Origin: Stromatinia cepivora
Taxonomy: Eukaryota; Ascomycota; Leotiomycetes; Helotiales; Sclerotiniaceae
Direction of reading: 5' to 3'
Assembly (NCBI GenBank): GCA_014898415.1
Contig: RCTD01000014.1
Span: forward strand, 1-64,000
Length of the DNA: 64,000 nucleotides
Part shown: piece after piece, positions 48,951 through 60,426 of the stretch
How the letters are laid out: each line of letters opens with the position of its first letter
Numbering within the stretch: position 1 is the first letter of the stretch
The notes under the pieces: generated by a model
The model's database searches: none
Told to the model about the DNA's origin: nothing
Seen by the model: the letters and a program-made list of their open reading frames with translations, nothing else
Translations under genes and position numbers: made by a program

Positions 48951-49333
48951 CTTCACCGTGCCTTTGATATAATGAGCACTGTTATTCAGAATTTGAACGT
49001 TGAAATGAGTGTTAAGCAACGAGCACTACCATTCGGAGTATAAAGATAGATTGTAAAATAATGAAAGACAAGTACTTAAGAAGGTTGAAGAAAAGAGATG
49101 GAGAGGTTAAAGCGATAGAGATGGGGATAGAGATAGATGGATAGAGAGATAGATGGATAGATGGATTCAATAATACAGTGAGACCTACCTTACGTATGGG
49201 TCGATAGGCAGGAAGTGAATGTTTTGTTTTAATCATGTGGCGGGAGTTTCCATCAAGAAGAACCTTGAGAGCTTGAAAGTTCGGGTCGGGAGGTCAAGGT
49301 CGGAGTTCGGAGAAACATTTAACTTTTTATCCG
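48951..49333. promoter_or_regulatory. Divergent promoter region between the phosphoesterase gene and HER2
   Basis: This 383-bp spacer lies between two divergent genes. It contains a purine-rich GATAGA/GATGGATA tract at about 49104-49170, which on the other strand is pyrimidine-rich as often seen upstream of fungal genes. No specific site can be claimed. Confidence 0.5.
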
Positions 49334-51416
49334 ATGAAGCTTCGAAATGACGGTATCTCCTACTATCTTCAATCCATTCAGAAGTTCCGAACGAGACATG
49401 AATTGAATTTCCTGTATGTCTCTACAATTTCAATACTTGCCATAATATATGTGATGGCACGCCATGTCAGATGGCGAAATGTATTTAATGCCGAAGTTTT
49501 CAATCACAAGTTGAAGGTTACTGAATCGAGAGTTCATCCACACCAAGAAACGAATGCCTTCATATCAGAACCAAAATTGACCCCGCTGAAGGATAGCAAC
49601 AAAATCGATTTGCCTTTTCACGACCAAGGTATTTGAAATCCTTTCTTGATCATATTTACAAATGCTAATAGTACAAGAGAATGACCCTAAGAAACTCCTG
49701 CCTCGAACATCACGAACTGTCGCTGTAAAAGATAACATAGCAACCGTTCCAGAGTCAACAACGTGCGCATCCCGTATTCTCCAACAATACCAGAGTCCTT
49801 TTGACGCCTCTGTGGTAGAAGATGTCAAATTGGGCGCTGGATATGTCGCGGGGAAGACAAATATGGATGAATTTGGAATGGGTTCTCATTCGTTAAATTC
49901 ACATTTCGGTGCTGTCCGTCACTATAGGCCTTTCCGACTAAGATCCGTGGGAGGAAGCTCTGGCGGAAGCGCAATGGCTGTGGCAACGAGCACGACTAAT
50001 ATCGCACTCGGCACAGATACTGGTGGATCAGTCAGGTTGCCAGCTGCTTATACAGGAACTGCTGGGTTCAAGCCTTCGTATGGCATTGTATCTCGCTTTG
50101 GCGTGGTGCCTTACGCAAATTCACTTGACACTGTGGGCTTCATAGCACGCAGTGCAAACCGAATACAGAATTTCTTTGACAGAGTGAGCAATTTTGATCC
50201 CCGGGATCCTACGAGTCTCAGGTCCTCTAGTCGAGCCCGGATCAAGGAACAGCGAATGGAATTCTTTGGAAAGACAAAAGCCTCTGCTACGCATGATTCA
50301 TTTTACCTTCGAGAGCTGAGAATTGGGGTGCCAATAGAATACAATATTTCAGAATTGGACCTAGAAGTTTCATGGGCGTGGCAACGAATGTTAAAACTTC
50401 TTCAGCGTCAAGGGTGTACGATTGTTCCGATATCACTTCCTAATACAAAACATGCTCTATCGGCATATTACGTACTTGCAGCAGCCGAAGCATCTTCCAA
50501 TCTTGCAAAATATGATGGAGTAAGGTATGGCACTCGAGAAAAATCAAGTGATGCGGTTGGAGATATTCTCTATTCTGAGACTAGGGGCGCTGGCTTTGGA
50601 GACGAAGTGAAAAGGCGAATTCTTCTTGGGTCCTATTCACTGAGCTCCGAGGCTTTTGACAACTACTTTATCAAGGCACAAAAGGTTCGACGATTGGTAC
50701 AAAGAGATTTTGACCGTGTTTTCTCCATGCCAAATTATCTACACCCAGAAGAACAATTTGATCTTAGTGATATGGAAGAAGGCATTCCCCTCGAGGACAA
50801 ATTGGGCCCTGTAGAAGTGGATATTATTCTTTGTCCAACAGCTCCTACTCTTTCACCAATCGTGCAAGACATTACTGAGCGCCAAACACCGGTTGATGCT
50901 TACATGAATGATGTATTTACTGTGCCTGCTAGTCTTGCTGGCATACCTTCCATAAGCATACCATGTAAACTACCATTTAAGTTTTCCAAGAAGACCGTAC
51001 CTTCAACTGTTGGCATACAAATTATGGGCCAGCACTCAGATGATGGTCGCACCTTACAGGTTGCGTCCATGATAGAAATGGTGTGGGCTTCTCAAGTATA
51101 CGATGGGTGGACCAAGGAATTCCACAAGTGGCAGCAAAAGAGTTTGGAAGATTCGAATGCAGAGATAGCAGCCTTATCGACAGAGCTCAGGAACGTAGTG
51201 GTGGACAAGACAAACATGAAGGGGACGGAGTCGTTGAAGATTGATGCCGCTTCCGAGAAGGTGCTCATGCTCAGAGAAAGGCGCATGGAGAAGAAAGGGC
51301 AACGCCGGTCAAAATTTATGGATTATCAAAGGCAAGTATGTGAAGAAGACATGGATAAATGGGAGAAATTAAGGTTTGGGGACGAGAGATCGGCTCAAAC
51401 AGCAAATAAGGCATAG
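49334..51416 (+). CDS. HER2: Mitochondrial glutamyl-tRNA(Gln) amidotransferase subunit A
   Basis: Exons 49334-49628 and 49672-51416 (43-bp intron, TGCTAAT branch point, AATAG acceptor) give 679 residues. GatA/Her2 is the glutaminase-type amidase subunit of the GatFAB complex that makes Gln-tRNA(Gln) in mitochondria. The amidase signature triad is intact: the Lys of TVAVKDNIATVP (about residue 118), and the serines of SVGGSSGGSAMAV (about 190-202) and GTDTGGSVRLPA. The region NAFIS before the intron fits the family. The first exon contains a perfect GTATGT...CATGTCAG 57-nt segment (49414-49470) that is a multiple of three. If spliced, the hydrophobic stretch YVSTISILAIIYVMARHVR is removed, leaving 660 residues. 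The C-terminal extension is Lys/Glu-rich. The N-terminus should act as mitochondrial presequence in either form. Confidence 0.93.
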
Positions 51417-51852
51417 TCATGATTCTGTACCCTACATTTGCCTGTTACTACGCTGAGGTCTTTATGGGACAAAGCCACACAAAATTGTGGTAGTAGTCTA
51501 AGATCATGGTCGATCGTATCTGTTTCCTGATAATGTTTATCTTGTCATTTCTCATTTGGTCATCAATGCGACAGTTGCGATAGTTGCGATAGTACGAAAT
51601 ATACCAACGCGTACTATAAACTTAGACGCAAGGCGTTTGTACAATAGCTTCCTCATCTGGCTATAGAAGCATTTTGGAGACAACGGAATCACAGTTCTAT
51701 TCCTGCATACAATTCGCTCAAGGATAGCGTACTTAGCTTAGCGATGCACCAAGCAAAACAAACGTTCCAATGCAATGAGATAATATTAGGCTTCTTTATC
51801 TCCTAAAACTATTGGCCATGTAATTAATACTTTTTCTCGAACCTGCAATATT
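51417..51852. other. Convergent intergenic region between HER2 and the methyltransferase gene
   Basis: This is 436 bp of non-coding sequence between two gene 3' ends. GCGATAGTTGCGATAG occurs near 51576 as a short direct repeat. Nothing else was seen. Confidence 0.5.
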
Positions 51853-52683
51853 TCATTTATCCGTCCTCTGCATTAACATCCCGAACCACATTTTCTTTCC
51901 TATCCACTTCTTCCCCCTACTTCCCAACCTCAACCCATTCCCGTCCTCCTCAATGTCATCCTCTTCTATCCTCCTTTCTAGCACCTCTCCCACGATATGG
52001 AATCCCCATTTCCTCCCTTCCTCCACAACTTCTTCAATCTCATAGACATAACTCTCGCCCCTAATTTTTGTCTTCTTTCCTCCAATTTCATCCATGAATC
52101 CGGCCTGAGATAATCTACCCATCTCAGCGTGCATATTGGTGATTAATACCCTAACATTGCTCGCTTCCGAATTTGGCTTTAGTAAAAAGCTTACAGTCGA
52201 GAAAAATGTATGTAGGGGAAGATGCTCAAGAACAAGAGTGCTAATCACAATGTTTGCTTTTCCTTGTATTGATATCGAAACTTCGGGGTTAGATTGAGGA
52301 TCAAGGGCATTGAACTCGTCAAATTGGATGCCAGGAAGTTGGCCATCGTTCGCGGAGATGAAGGAGGCGTAACGGGACTGAGCGATTTCAAGCATTGCTG
52401 ATGAGAGATCAAGGGCATGAATTCTGGAATTGTTCTTTGAAAGAGGTGGTGTGAGGAGTCGGATAGTATTACGAGCCGTACCACATCCTAACTCGGTGAT
52501 TGTGATGTTATTTTGAGCCTTTGGTGGAAGGGAAAATAATGACTTCATCAGAGAGGGAGTGAGGGCAGAGTCGAGGATTTGTAAAGGGTTACTGTCTGTG
52601 TCGTAAGTTGCTGCCCATCGGTTGTAGAGGAGGGACGTGGAAACTGATTCCGAGTGGATGGCGGATGAGCTTAGGTTTGACAT
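51853..52683 (-). CDS. SAM-dependent methyltransferase (class I), substrate unknown
   Basis: This single-exon gene of 276 residues starts at ATG 52683 (MSNLSSSAIHSESVSTSLLY); a longer in-frame reading to 52767 would only add a hydrophobic leader. Motif I is ITELGCGTARNTIRLL, preceded by YNRWAATYDTDSNPLQ, the typical entry of type-11/12 methyltransferases. The acidic loop and motif II are seen in IHALDLSSAMLEIAQSRYAS, and motif IV in IVISTLVLEHLPLHTF. The C-terminal part has a conserved-looking GESYVYEIEEVVEEGRKWGF, then a basic/acidic tail. The overall layout suggests a small-molecule or protein methyltransferase of the Methyltransf_11/12 group. The substrate cannot be inferred. Confidence 0.85.
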   Translation of the reverse strand: MSNLSSSAIHSESVSTSLLYNRWAATYDTDSNPLQILDSALTPSLMKSLFSLPPKAQNNITITELGCGTARNTIRLLTPPLSKNNSRIHALDLSSAMLEIAQSRYASFISANDGQLPGIQFDEFNALDPQSNPEVSISIQGKANIVISTLVLEHLPLHTFFSTVSFLLKPNSEASNVRVLITNMHAEMGRLSQAGFMDEIGGKKTKIRGESYVYEIEEVVEEGRKWGFHIVGEVLERRIEEDDIEEDGNGLRLGSRGKKWIGKKMWFGMLMQRTDK

Positions 52684-53396
52684 TTTAGATAGACTTTGAT
52701 AGTGGGTAATAAAGTGAAGAATTAAGATACATATGACTTTCTCAAGTAATAATTCAGTGAAACACATCGGTAATCAAGCAAAAACACATCGGTAATCAAG
52801 CAATTCTTATAAGGGGGGTGGTTGATCATGAGCCATCCGGAGGACATTGTGGTACAGATAGGAGGCAGCCGAACTATCACATGCGTTAAATGTTGACCCA
52901 ATAATATTATAGCAGTATTAGATTCTCATTCTCCCGAGAAATCAGAAAGGGGACAAGGTGATGACTCGCCTTTTTTTTGGAGGCTACATTAGTTCTCGGA
53001 AACTACCGAATCTGATGAATTTGATTGGGCAATGAAGGGGGTATCGGAAATCTAGTGAAGCCATTTGATGCAATATATCTTCATGTGCATGTCCGGCACT
53101 GCATGAAACGCCTTTGTATTACCGATTGGTAGAAAACATTCAAGTTAGTTATACAACTTTCTCTGACCTCCGACGAAAAAATATATAGTATAGCAGTGTA
53201 ACAGAGGAACGGAGAAATTGAGGAAATAAGTCTTACATTTCCTCTCCCATCCAGAACTATTCTAGCAGAAATACAATAAGAGATAAAGATACCTATTATA
53301 GATTCAGCAGATATAAATTAAATGTATAAATACATAGATATATAAAGTTCATAAACCACACAAATTACACAAATTACACAACATCTGTCTTCATAT

Positions 53397-53526
53397 TTTT
53401 AATATTTAATATTTAATATTTAATATTTAATATTTAATATTTAATATTTAATATTTAATATTTAATATTTAATATTTAATATTTAATATTTAATATTTAA
53501 TATCTAATATCTAATATCTAATATCA
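53397..53526. repeat. TAATATT heptanucleotide microsatellite (about 18 units)
   Basis: The unit TTTAATA/TAATATT repeats without interruption for about 100 bp, then becomes TAATATC for the last few units. The period of 7 is unusual for a microsatellite this uniform. Confidence 0.95.
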
Positions 53527-54014
53527 GATTGAATTCCAAGGTTTATCCAGTTACTTTGTGAAACCGAAGCTTCATTGGTTCTCCACTACTCTTTAAAAAT
53601 GGACCATCATCATCTCGTTCAACCAAACAACAATTCAACATAAACAAACTCACAACAAATGGAGAGAGAAAAACTACTCAAAGCGAAATGATGAGCGAAC
53701 CCCAGAATTTCCACATTTGATATGAACAACGAACGATACGATACGAGGATGCGATACGGACGGGTCTTTTTATCCCTTCATCACTCCAATTGATTTTATA
53801 CACCTGTTTTTCGTTTTATTTCTATATTTAATATATGTTGGGAGAAGACAAAAGATTCATACTCATTATAATACAATAAAGTAGCTGTTATCTATCTCCT
53901 CTTTCAATAAAGAAATATATTATAATACGACCGCCGACTTTTTAGTATATCTTTTGGTATATGAACTACTTTATACCTACCCAGGATTTATATTTATATT
54001 TTCATCTAATTCCA

Positions 54015-54165
54015 ACATTAATGTTAATGTTAATGTTAATGTCAATCTTCAGGCTTCAATCTACAAATCTCAATCTCAATCTCAATCTCAATCTCAATCT
54101 CAATCTCAATCTCAATCTCAATCTCAATTTCAATTTCAATTTCAATTTCAATTCCAATCATCCCG
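54015..54165. repeat. Compound hexanucleotide microsatellites (AATGTT)n, (CAATCT)n, (CAATTT)n
   Basis: (TTAATG)n occurs at about 54016-54042, then CAATCT from about 54066 for some ten units, passing into CAATTT for four or five units. Farther on are (CATA)n at 54205-54231 and (CAGTTA)n at 54469-54488. They lie in the upstream region of the gene starting at 54700. Confidence 0.9.
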
Positions 54166-54699
54166 ATCATTTATTTGTTTTTTAATATCAATACCATACA
54201 TACTATACATACATACATACATACATACATCTTGTACACCGTTATTTCTTCTTAATCAACTAAAAAACTGGAACCTGTCTGCAGTCTTCTCACTATCTCC
54301 CATCCCATCTCCATATTCATTCAGGTCACTCACAACATTTCACCCGCCACCTTTTGATATCCCAGCAATTTATTTTCTGGGATCGAAGAAAGAATTCCCA
54401 ATCAGGAAATCGCAAGTAAAGCTCGAGCCAAGTCTGTTCTTCAGTCAGTCTTTCTTTACATCTTTCGCAGTTACAGTTACAGTTACAGTTTATTTTACAT
54501 TTTACATCTCACATCCCTCAATTCACAGATTACTCTCTCTGTGTACTCTCTCTGTGACAGATAGATTGAACATCCAGCATTCAAGAATTCTATCTCAAAT
54601 TCTGGTTTTTCGTCTGGCTCTCGTTCAAATCTCTAGAATTCACGGATTACATTCTTTCCGCCCGAATCGAACATTCAAGAAAATACAGCCATCGCAACT

Positions 54700-55542
54700 A
54701 TGCCTCTTAATGGCAAGCCCAATGGGCGATTTGAACTTCCTGCTCTCACATCCTTTGATTTCAATTTGACAGATGGAACGGATATTCCGCCGCCACTTCC
54801 AGACTCTCCAATAGAAGAAGAGGCCATCAAACATACTACTGCACCTGCACATGCATCTGCGGCATCTACGCCTGTATCCGCTCCTCAAACTACTGATCCC
54901 ATTCGATCCACCTCTACAAGTACACCTCCCACCTCAGCGTCTGCGTCAGCAAGTGGTCAATCTGATTTTGCTCACCTCACGGCGACAAAATCCCATGGCT
55001 TCTCCAATCTTACCACGACAAAATCCAATGGCTATTTCCCACCTGCAACCTCATCTCCTCGCAACCATGCCCCTCCCGTTCGCGTGAGAGCCCCTTCAGA
55101 CGTCGCTGTTTCGAATAGTCCTACCCGGCCCGAAAAGGAAAGCAGTATCCGCAAATTCCTCTCTCGAAAATCACTCAACACAAATTACACAAGTGGAAAT
55201 GCGAAATCGCATGAGGACTTGTCAAAGATGGCGAGACCGGAGAGTCCAAATAGTCTCGCGAGCAGCAGACCTAGTTTCGTGAAGAGGAAAAGCGGAAGCT
55301 GGTTTAGGAGTTTTGGGAGCAGCAGTAAGAGAAATAGCGTGGTATATGTAGACAAGCCGGTGGTGTATGCTCCTACCCTGCAGCGAACTCCGGAGATTCA
55401 GAAGGAAAATACCAAGCCAGTGTATACCAAGCCTGGCCCACCGCCGCCGAAATTACCGGAGCTTAATCAGTTGAAGGCAAAGATTGCGGATGATGATCGT
55501 GGTAGTTTGGGTGGCGATGAGATGTTCAGAAATATCTCGTAG
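54700..55542 (+). CDS. Ser/Pro-rich conserved-looking protein of unknown function
   Basis: This single exon of 280 residues has a good ATG context (CTATGCC). I do not recognise a domain. It begins MPLNGKPNGRFELPALTSFD, followed by a long Ser/Thr/Pro/Ala-rich disordered segment (about residues 45-140), a basic Ser-rich segment (SSIRKFLSRKSLNTNY, then RPSFVKRKSGSWFRSFGSSS) and a Pro-rich end (PGPPPPKLPELNQLKAKIAD). The composition suggests a phosphorylated scaffold-type protein, possibly membrane- or cytoskeleton-associated through the basic patches; that is inference. No signal peptide or membrane segment was seen. The upstream 700 bp are repeat-rich and may be a long 5' leader with small upstream open frames. 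Confidence 0.75.
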   Translation: MPLNGKPNGRFELPALTSFDFNLTDGTDIPPPLPDSPIEEEAIKHTTAPAHASAASTPVSAPQTTDPIRSTSTSTPPTSASASASGQSDFAHLTATKSHGFSNLTTTKSNGYFPPATSSPRNHAPPVRVRAPSDVAVSNSPTRPEKESSIRKFLSRKSLNTNYTSGNAKSHEDLSKMARPESPNSLASSRPSFVKRKSGSWFRSFGSSSKRNSVVYVDKPVVYAPTLQRTPEIQKENTKPVYTKPGPPPPKLPELNQLKAKIADDDRGSLGGDEMFRNIS

Positions 55543-56455
55543 TGAGAGATTGTGCGGGAGAATTGTGGGAATACAAATGGTTCTTTGGGGTATTGCTATA
55601 TGCTACGACCCAAATAATTGCTGCAGTATGGGAAGGAGTTTCAGAAGAGATTCATACTCACACCCCCAACGACACGGACCGAGAGATGGAGTGGCCAGGG
55701 GGGGTAGAAGGGGGACGAGGTGGAATCAGATGTACTACGAATCAGGTTCAAGATGGGGGACAAAAACGCTATTTCTTTCATTTGTTTGTTTGGCTGGGCG
55801 CCCTTCTTTTTATCAATGATATCTCTGGGTGGTGGTCTTCATCAAGGTCTTGTTTTACGCCGATTACAGTATTAACAAAACAGCATTTGTAATGTTGGCT
55901 TCATATGCCGTGGAAGCTTTTCTTGGGGTACAAAATATCCATATTTAGCATTTTTGGAACAAAATAGTAGCGGATGCTTGGTCGGAGGGCCTTTTCTTTT
56001 TTACTCATCTATCATTTGGTTTCCAGAGTTTGTATAATTTTGACATGAGAGAAGATTGGTTTACCTGATCTGTCAATGATGACTTTCACGTACATTCCAA
56101 TACATTAAACAATGAACCATAACTATCAATACCTAGATATTCAAAGTAAATACCAACATTAAAGAAATCGCATTGTCCCAAACCATCCATCACGTGTGGT
56201 TGTTGAAGGGTATATATATATAGAGCTCACCTCTTTAGTTGATCCAACCGTCCTTGGCCCTGGAAATACCCGGTCCACGTGCTCACCGGCACTAACACCC
56301 TAATTTTTGGGCTGGGAGGTTGAACTTCGGGAAGTGGTAGGGAGTGGTAATTGAATTGGATCCCTGTATTTCAAAGCTTGATGTATGTGTTGTACCAATT
56401 CATTCATTTCGTACACCCAAGATATCAACAAGATAATTTGGCACGATAATTGAGC
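55543..56455. promoter_or_regulatory. Intergenic region upstream of ETR1
   Basis: This 913-bp interval holds the 3' UTR of the previous gene and the promoter of ETR1. TATATATATA occurs near 56212-56222 in the likely upstream promoter. Open frames at 55484-55892 are out of frame with any family and are not called. Confidence 0.5.
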
Positions 56456-57777
56456 ATGGCGAATCCTATTCATTGTAAAGCTTTAGCTAGCTCGACAGTC
56501 ATAGGCTCGGGAGGATTGATATCTAGAGTGCTCAGCAGGCAGAGCAAACAGAATCAGTTGGGGAGCTTGATAACTCGTAGATATAAATCTGGTCCTTATG
56601 GATATACACAAGCTAAGGCGCTCGTGTATTCTAAATACGGGGAGCCGGCGGATGTTTTATCGTGAGTTTTCTCGGTCCTATTTCCTTTTGTCTATCTATT
56701 CTGCAATCAATGCCGCTGTTCAATAGCTAATCATGATAAAAACATAGTCTTCACAACCACTCCATTTCCCCCTCTCTACCTTCAAAATCCATCCTCCTCC
56801 GTACCCTCGCCACCCCCATAAACCCTGCCGACATAAACCAAATTCAAGGCGTCTACCCCTCCCGCCCCCCCTTCACTAGTCTCCTCGGAACCGAATCACC
56901 CTCCGCCGTCGGCGGCAATGAAGGTTGTTTCGAGGTTTTGTCTCTCGGTCCCGGCGTCTCGACTGTTACAAAAGGCGATTGGGTTATTATGAAATCGACT
57001 GGATTTGGAACATGGCGCACACATGCTATTGCGGATGAATCCCAGGTTCTCAAAATTGGGAATAAAGAGGGTCTCAACTCAATTCAGGTCGGCACTGTGA
57101 GTGTTAATCCATGCACGGCATATAGGATGTTGAGGGATTTTGAGAGTATGGTGGAGGGGGATTGGTTTATACAGAATGGTGCGAATAGTGGGGTAGGGAG
57201 GGCGGCCATACAGCTGGGGAAAAGGTGGGGTTATAGGAGTATTAATATTATACGGGATCGCGAGAACGTTGAAGAGACTGAAGCTATGAAGAAAGAATTG
57301 CTGGAGCTGGGAGCTATGAAAGTGGTGACGGAGTCGGAATTGATGGCACAACGTTTCAGAGATCAGGTTAAGGATTGGACGAATGGAGGAAGGGAAAAGG
57401 TTCGAGTGGGGTTAAATTGTGTGGGTGGAAAAGCAACAAGTGCATTGGTCAAATGTTTGAGTCATGGTGGCCACTTGGTTACATATGGAGGAATGTCGAA
57501 GAACCCGCTGGAGATCTCTACTGCAGCTCTGATTTTCAAGGATATTAAGTTCAGTGGGTTTTGGGTCAGTAGGTGGAGTGATGCACACCCAGACGAGAAG
57601 AAGAAAACGGTGGATGAAATTTTGGAGATGACGAGGATGGGAATGTTTAAGGACATTCCGGTCCAAGAACTCAAGTGGGATTGGGAGACGAAAGAAGATG
57701 TTTTCAAGTCAGCAGTGAAAGGAACGTTGGAGGGATTTAGGAGTGGAAAGGGAGTATTCATTTACGGGGACACATAG
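56456..57777 (+). CDS. ETR1: Mitochondrial trans-2-enoyl-(acyl carrier protein) reductase
   Basis: Exons 56456-56661 and 56748-57777 (86-bp intron, GTGAGT donor, ACATAG acceptor, phase closed) give 411 residues. Etr1 catalyses the last, NADPH-dependent step of mitochondrial type II fatty-acid synthesis, needed for lipoate and respiration. The N-terminus is Ser/Arg-rich with few acids, as a mitochondrial presequence. The medium-chain reductase fold starts at AKALVYSKYGEPADVLS. The family-typical TPINPADINQIQGVYP lies just after the intron. The catalytic-Tyr region NPCTAYRMLRDF and the nucleotide-binding block WFIQNGANSGVGRAAIQLGK are intact. The C-terminal half contains GLNCVGGKATSALVKCLSHG and IKFSGFWVSRW. 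The length matches fungal Etr1. The ATG at 56456 is chosen; an upstream TTG-initiated reading adds only two residues. Confidence 0.95.
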
Positions 57778-60426
57778 ATTGTGATGGGAAAGCATGAAAT
57801 AAATTCTATCGAGTGTTTAGTTTAGTTACTGTATCTGAATGCGGTGATCTAGGTATTGAAGACCTAGGCTTCAAATAATTCCAATGCTTTCTATACACTT
57901 GGGACAGAAACTACTTAAAGCACATAGTTGAAGTCGACATGTCCTAAGTGTGTGCCAAGTGTCCAAAATCTCAAGCGAGAATTCTCCAAAAGAAATAGGA
58001 CGCCTATTTGAAGTCTCGAATTCGCAGCAGTCGGTGGGTTCGCGTCGATTAAACTACATCGGCGGAATCTTCTCAAGCTAACATCAGGTGCTTTCGCAGG
58101 ATGGATCTTCTTGCAATAGATAAGAAACTCACTAAGGGCATCCTCGATTCAAGTGTAGCACATATCCACCCTTTCCGACCGGGAATTTGGCTACAGGTTC
58201 AGTGCTCACCCAGTTTCGGAACTGACTAGCCTTTTTTTCAAATCGGCCATCTTTTCCTAAATATCCAGCTTGGGTCGTATGGTCTGTTACGATGGAATTT
58301 TAGTGATTGAAGATTGGATGGATAGGGGAAACTGGGCTTCGATGAAGTAAATCTAGGAGAAAACTCCTTGAATCTATGAGGTGCAAGGGGCGTTGCAGCT
58401 CGCGCGGAACGATGGGAGTCAGGAACCCATCGCCGAAGTAAGCTATTATGTCAAGCCTAGTGAGATGGTAAATCAATATGTCGGCTTACAAACTGGTTCC
58501 TCCATATCAGATTCCAGATCTAATATTATGGCTAAGACCCGAATAATCCGTTGTAATAAGGTAATGTAAAGGGACGATACAACGTTTGTAGTTTCTGTAA
58601 TTGTATAAAGCTAATATAAAAAGACTTATGGAATTTCGACGAGAGAATCTTGAGAGTCGGGTAGTAATTGAGATACAATCTCATCTCTGAATCATCTGGG
58701 CTTTTCAGATACCACAGCAAACTTAGAGTGTGCACCTAACCATCGCCGACTTTGCTATATCTAACTTCTTGTAACAGCTTGGCCCATCGTATAGGTCTCA
58801 ACCGTCAGATATCTGTCTAATCCGAAAATGAGTCTATCTGTTTTAGTCGGGTCAAAACTCTGGTATTCAGTCAGAGTACTTGAAGCCAGTAACGACTTGA
58901 CTCGAAGAATATATATAGATGGGCCATGGTCATGTTATTCAACTGGCTTTAAGTTTATGCTGAATTTCCTTAGATGTTTACTCCTGTAGTCTACTCGGTT
59001 GCCAGTATTGAGACATGAGGAAGAAAGTATGTAATTTGATATTATTCGGATAATGTTATCCACCTCATCGACTAAAACTTGCACGCGGCGTGACTATCAT
59101 CTCTCAGTTATGGATCTGGACCTTTGTCTGGCAAAAATCTCAATCTCAATCTTCTAATCGAATTGTAAAACACAATGTACTTAGCTACTGCTAGTGACAA
59201 AGCGCAGAACAAAGTACCGAGATTGTCATTTTCGCAGATCGAAATGACCTATTGTTGTCCTGTTATATACTCATTTAGCGAGAGATCGGTATTGCAGGAT
59301 GAGTACTACTCCCCCATACTGGAAACATTGTACGGAGTAAGACTACTGTATGCAGACTGACTTTAGCAATACGAAACTTAATTCCCCCGATCACCGTCTT
59401 AGCATATCCTCGTGATATATAGCATCCAGTCTTCATTTCAGAATGACCATCTTCGAGTACTTACCTGATATTTTCAAAAAAATCCCTAGATGTATACAAC
59501 ACTTATGAGTAATAGCTCAGCAATTAAATGAGCAAATCTAACGGCAATACCATAACGCACCTTCTAAGATTTATTCCCAGAGTATCCGAAATAATATGAT
59601 AGATATGCAATAAAAAACAATTATCAAGGAGCTAGATAGGATAATGACAACTAATCCCCACAATCAATATCCACATTCTCGAGTGGTGATCTGAAAGATT
59701 GAGATTATAAACAAGTATTTGACATTGGGCAAAAAGGACAGCAATACTGCAGTTAAGATTCCAAGGACTGTTTTCTGGGATCCACAGAAAATTGTGTCAG
59801 ATATGCAACAAACGTTTGGTCACTGACGAGAATTTCTCTTGTTGGTTGGGGTCACCATTGAGTCGCATTAATGGGATTGAGATTTGTAAATGTAGTTGTA
59901 GTGATTCTCGAATTTAGTTTGTTTCCTAGCCGAGTCTGAGGACTAACCCAGCTCAACTCAACCCAGCTCAACTCAACCCAGCTCACCTTCAAAGGAGCAC
60001 CTCGCATGGATTTATTCGACAAACTTTGCAAATCAGATTTCACTTTTTTATCATTCTCCATCCATACATCGCGAAGTATCAATCAAACCTTAAGCACAAC
60101 GCTCATATCATTTACGTTATCGTTTTCCCGCACCGTAGCATAATCACAAGCAAGCTACCACCACCAACAATCTCAATCTGTCTAACCCACCTCCACTACC
60201 ACGTTCCTCATTACCAATAGTAAACCACTTTTCACTCTCGCCTTTCCACACCACTTCACAAACAAGAAAGAAAGAAGATCCCCTCCCCATCCCCATTTCC
60301 CACCAAAGAAAACGCCCACCAAGCAGCCATGCATGCAGACCAAAAACTCCCAATCCATCCCTAGCAATTCGAACTCGAAGCTGATCTTAAGCGAAAAACT
60401 AGAAAGAAAAAGAAATAACATAACAA
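57778..60426. other. 2.6-kb region without recognisable genes
   Basis: It lies between ETR1 and NCB2, which converge. All open frames are short (at most about 80 codons) and unrelated to known families as far as I can see. A direct repeat of 15 bp, CCCAGCTCAACTCAA, is found three times at about 59948-59985. Composition is ordinary, so it is not RIPped. Long convergent spacers of this size are unusual in the rest of this gene-rich part. Confidence 0.5.
59948..59988. repeat. CCCAGCTCAACTCAA short tandem repeat (about 2.7 units)
   Basis: Two full 15-bp units and a partial third follow each other exactly. Non-coding. Confidence 0.85.

Larger units (their letters stand above)
52684..54699. other. 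2-kb intergenic region with simple repeats
   Basis: It separates the methyltransferase gene from the Ser/Pro-rich gene. It contains a duplicated ACACATCGGTAATCAAGCAA (52763-52802), the TAATATT heptamer array (53397-53526) and a run of microsatellites in the likely long 5' leader of the next gene (54.0-54.5 kb). A 271-codon open frame at 53954-54769 has no ATG start and is made of repeat translation, so I do not call it a gene. Confidence 0.55.

Noticed and set aside
53954..54769. 271-codon open frame as a gene
   Set aside because: It has no ATG start (it begins at TTG) and much of it is translated microsatellite (Ser-Gln and Asn-Val runs); its end overlaps the real gene in another frame.
55484..55892. 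Two overlapping frames downstream of the Ser/Pro-rich gene
   Set aside because: They lie in the expected 3' UTR and have no domain, and one overlaps the end of the confirmed frame.
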